DNA from: an uncultured Clostridiaceae bacterium
GTDB taxonomy: Bacteria; Bacillota; Clostridia; Lachnospirales; Lachnospiraceae
NCBI GenBank assembly: GCA_949948825.1
Contig: CATLIJ010000045.1
Span: 1-12,939 of the forward strand
Length of the DNA stretch: 12,939 bases
Reading direction: 5' to 3'
The notes beneath the pieces were generated by a model that saw only the letters and a list, made by a program, of their open reading frames with translations, was not told the origin of the DNA and searched no databases. The position numbers and the translations under genes were made by a program. Positions 12,799 through 12,939 of the stretch are shown piece after piece. Within the stretch, counting starts at the first letter, position 1. Every line of letters starts with the position of its first letter.

Positions 12799-12836
12799 AA
12801 AAAAGAACTGCCAAAGGAGCTGGCGGTTCTTTTTTT
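12799..12836 (+). terminator. terminator of uxaB
   Basis: GAACTGCCA (12805-12813) pairs with TGGCGGTTC (12821-12829), extended by an A-run pairing with the T-run, and is followed by seven T. It lies about 95 bases after the uxaB stop. An additional short hairpin, GGTTA/TAACC, sits right after the stop. Confidence 0.92.
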
Positions 12837-12897
12837 GGATTCTGAAAACAGGGGGGTGGTTCATATATTGTAGGAAGTGAATTGTGAAAAGGTGAGA

Positions 12898-12939
12898 TTA
12901 TGGGACGAAAAAGGTTATGGGACGAAAAAAGGTTATGGG
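12898..12939 (+). repeat. short tandem repeat at the right edge
   Basis: Units of 17 and 18 bases (TTATGGGACGAAAAAGG, then the same with one more A) stand head to tail at 12898-12914 and 12915-12932. A third copy begins at 12933 and is cut by the edge. An ATG at 12900 opens a frame reading MGRKRLWDEKRLW, with AAGGTG 6 bases upstream, so the repeat may lie at the start of a gene, or may be an assembly or sequencing artefact at a contig end. Confidence 0.7.

Overview
The window looks like a chromosomal piece from an anaerobic Firmicute of the Clostridia, most likely Lachnospiraceae (Clostridium cluster XIVa). This is inferred from strong AGGAGG-type ribosome binding sites, tRNA genes without an encoded CCA, a Firmicutes-type L10 leader, and the run mreB-like / recD2 / comF followed by the rpmG-secE-nusG-rplK-rplA-rplJ-rplL cluster. 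No species call is possible from sequence alone.

Layout: (1) 1-600 holds a minus-strand tRNA-Phe/tRNA-Gly operon with its own promoter and terminator, and possibly the first codons of a minus-strand gene leaving the left edge. (2) 600-2550 is a loose stretch with an HD-domain hydrolase, a 41-residue membrane peptide, a stand-alone feoA on the minus strand, and a 576-base non-coding gap with several hairpins, one set of which may be a minus-strand RNA. (3) 2548-6657 is a plus-strand run: an actin-like MreB/Mbl protein, the helicase RecD2 and a ComF phosphoribosyltransferase. (4) 6713-10421 is the classical translation/transcription cluster: L33, SecE and NusG, then L11 and L1, then L10 and L7/L12 behind their own promoter and attenuator. 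(5) 10422-12939 holds a long structured gap, a cold-shock protein with a terminator-like hairpin in its leader, and a tagaturonate reductase with a palindromic operator. The window ends inside a short tandem repeat.

Functional logic: L11 and L1 are each preceded by the same 28-base element, placed just before the ribosome binding site. It resembles the L1-binding stalk of 23S rRNA, which suggests that L1 represses each cistron separately. L10/L12 has the well-known L10 leader with an intrinsic terminator. The usual downstream partners rpoB and rpoC are absent: rplL ends in a strong terminator and is followed by csp and uxaB.

I found no mobile element, CRISPR array, phage gene or defence system. 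The most interesting signals are regulatory RNA structures: the paired L1-stalk mimics, the csp leader hairpin, and the possible minus-strand RNA upstream of mreB.
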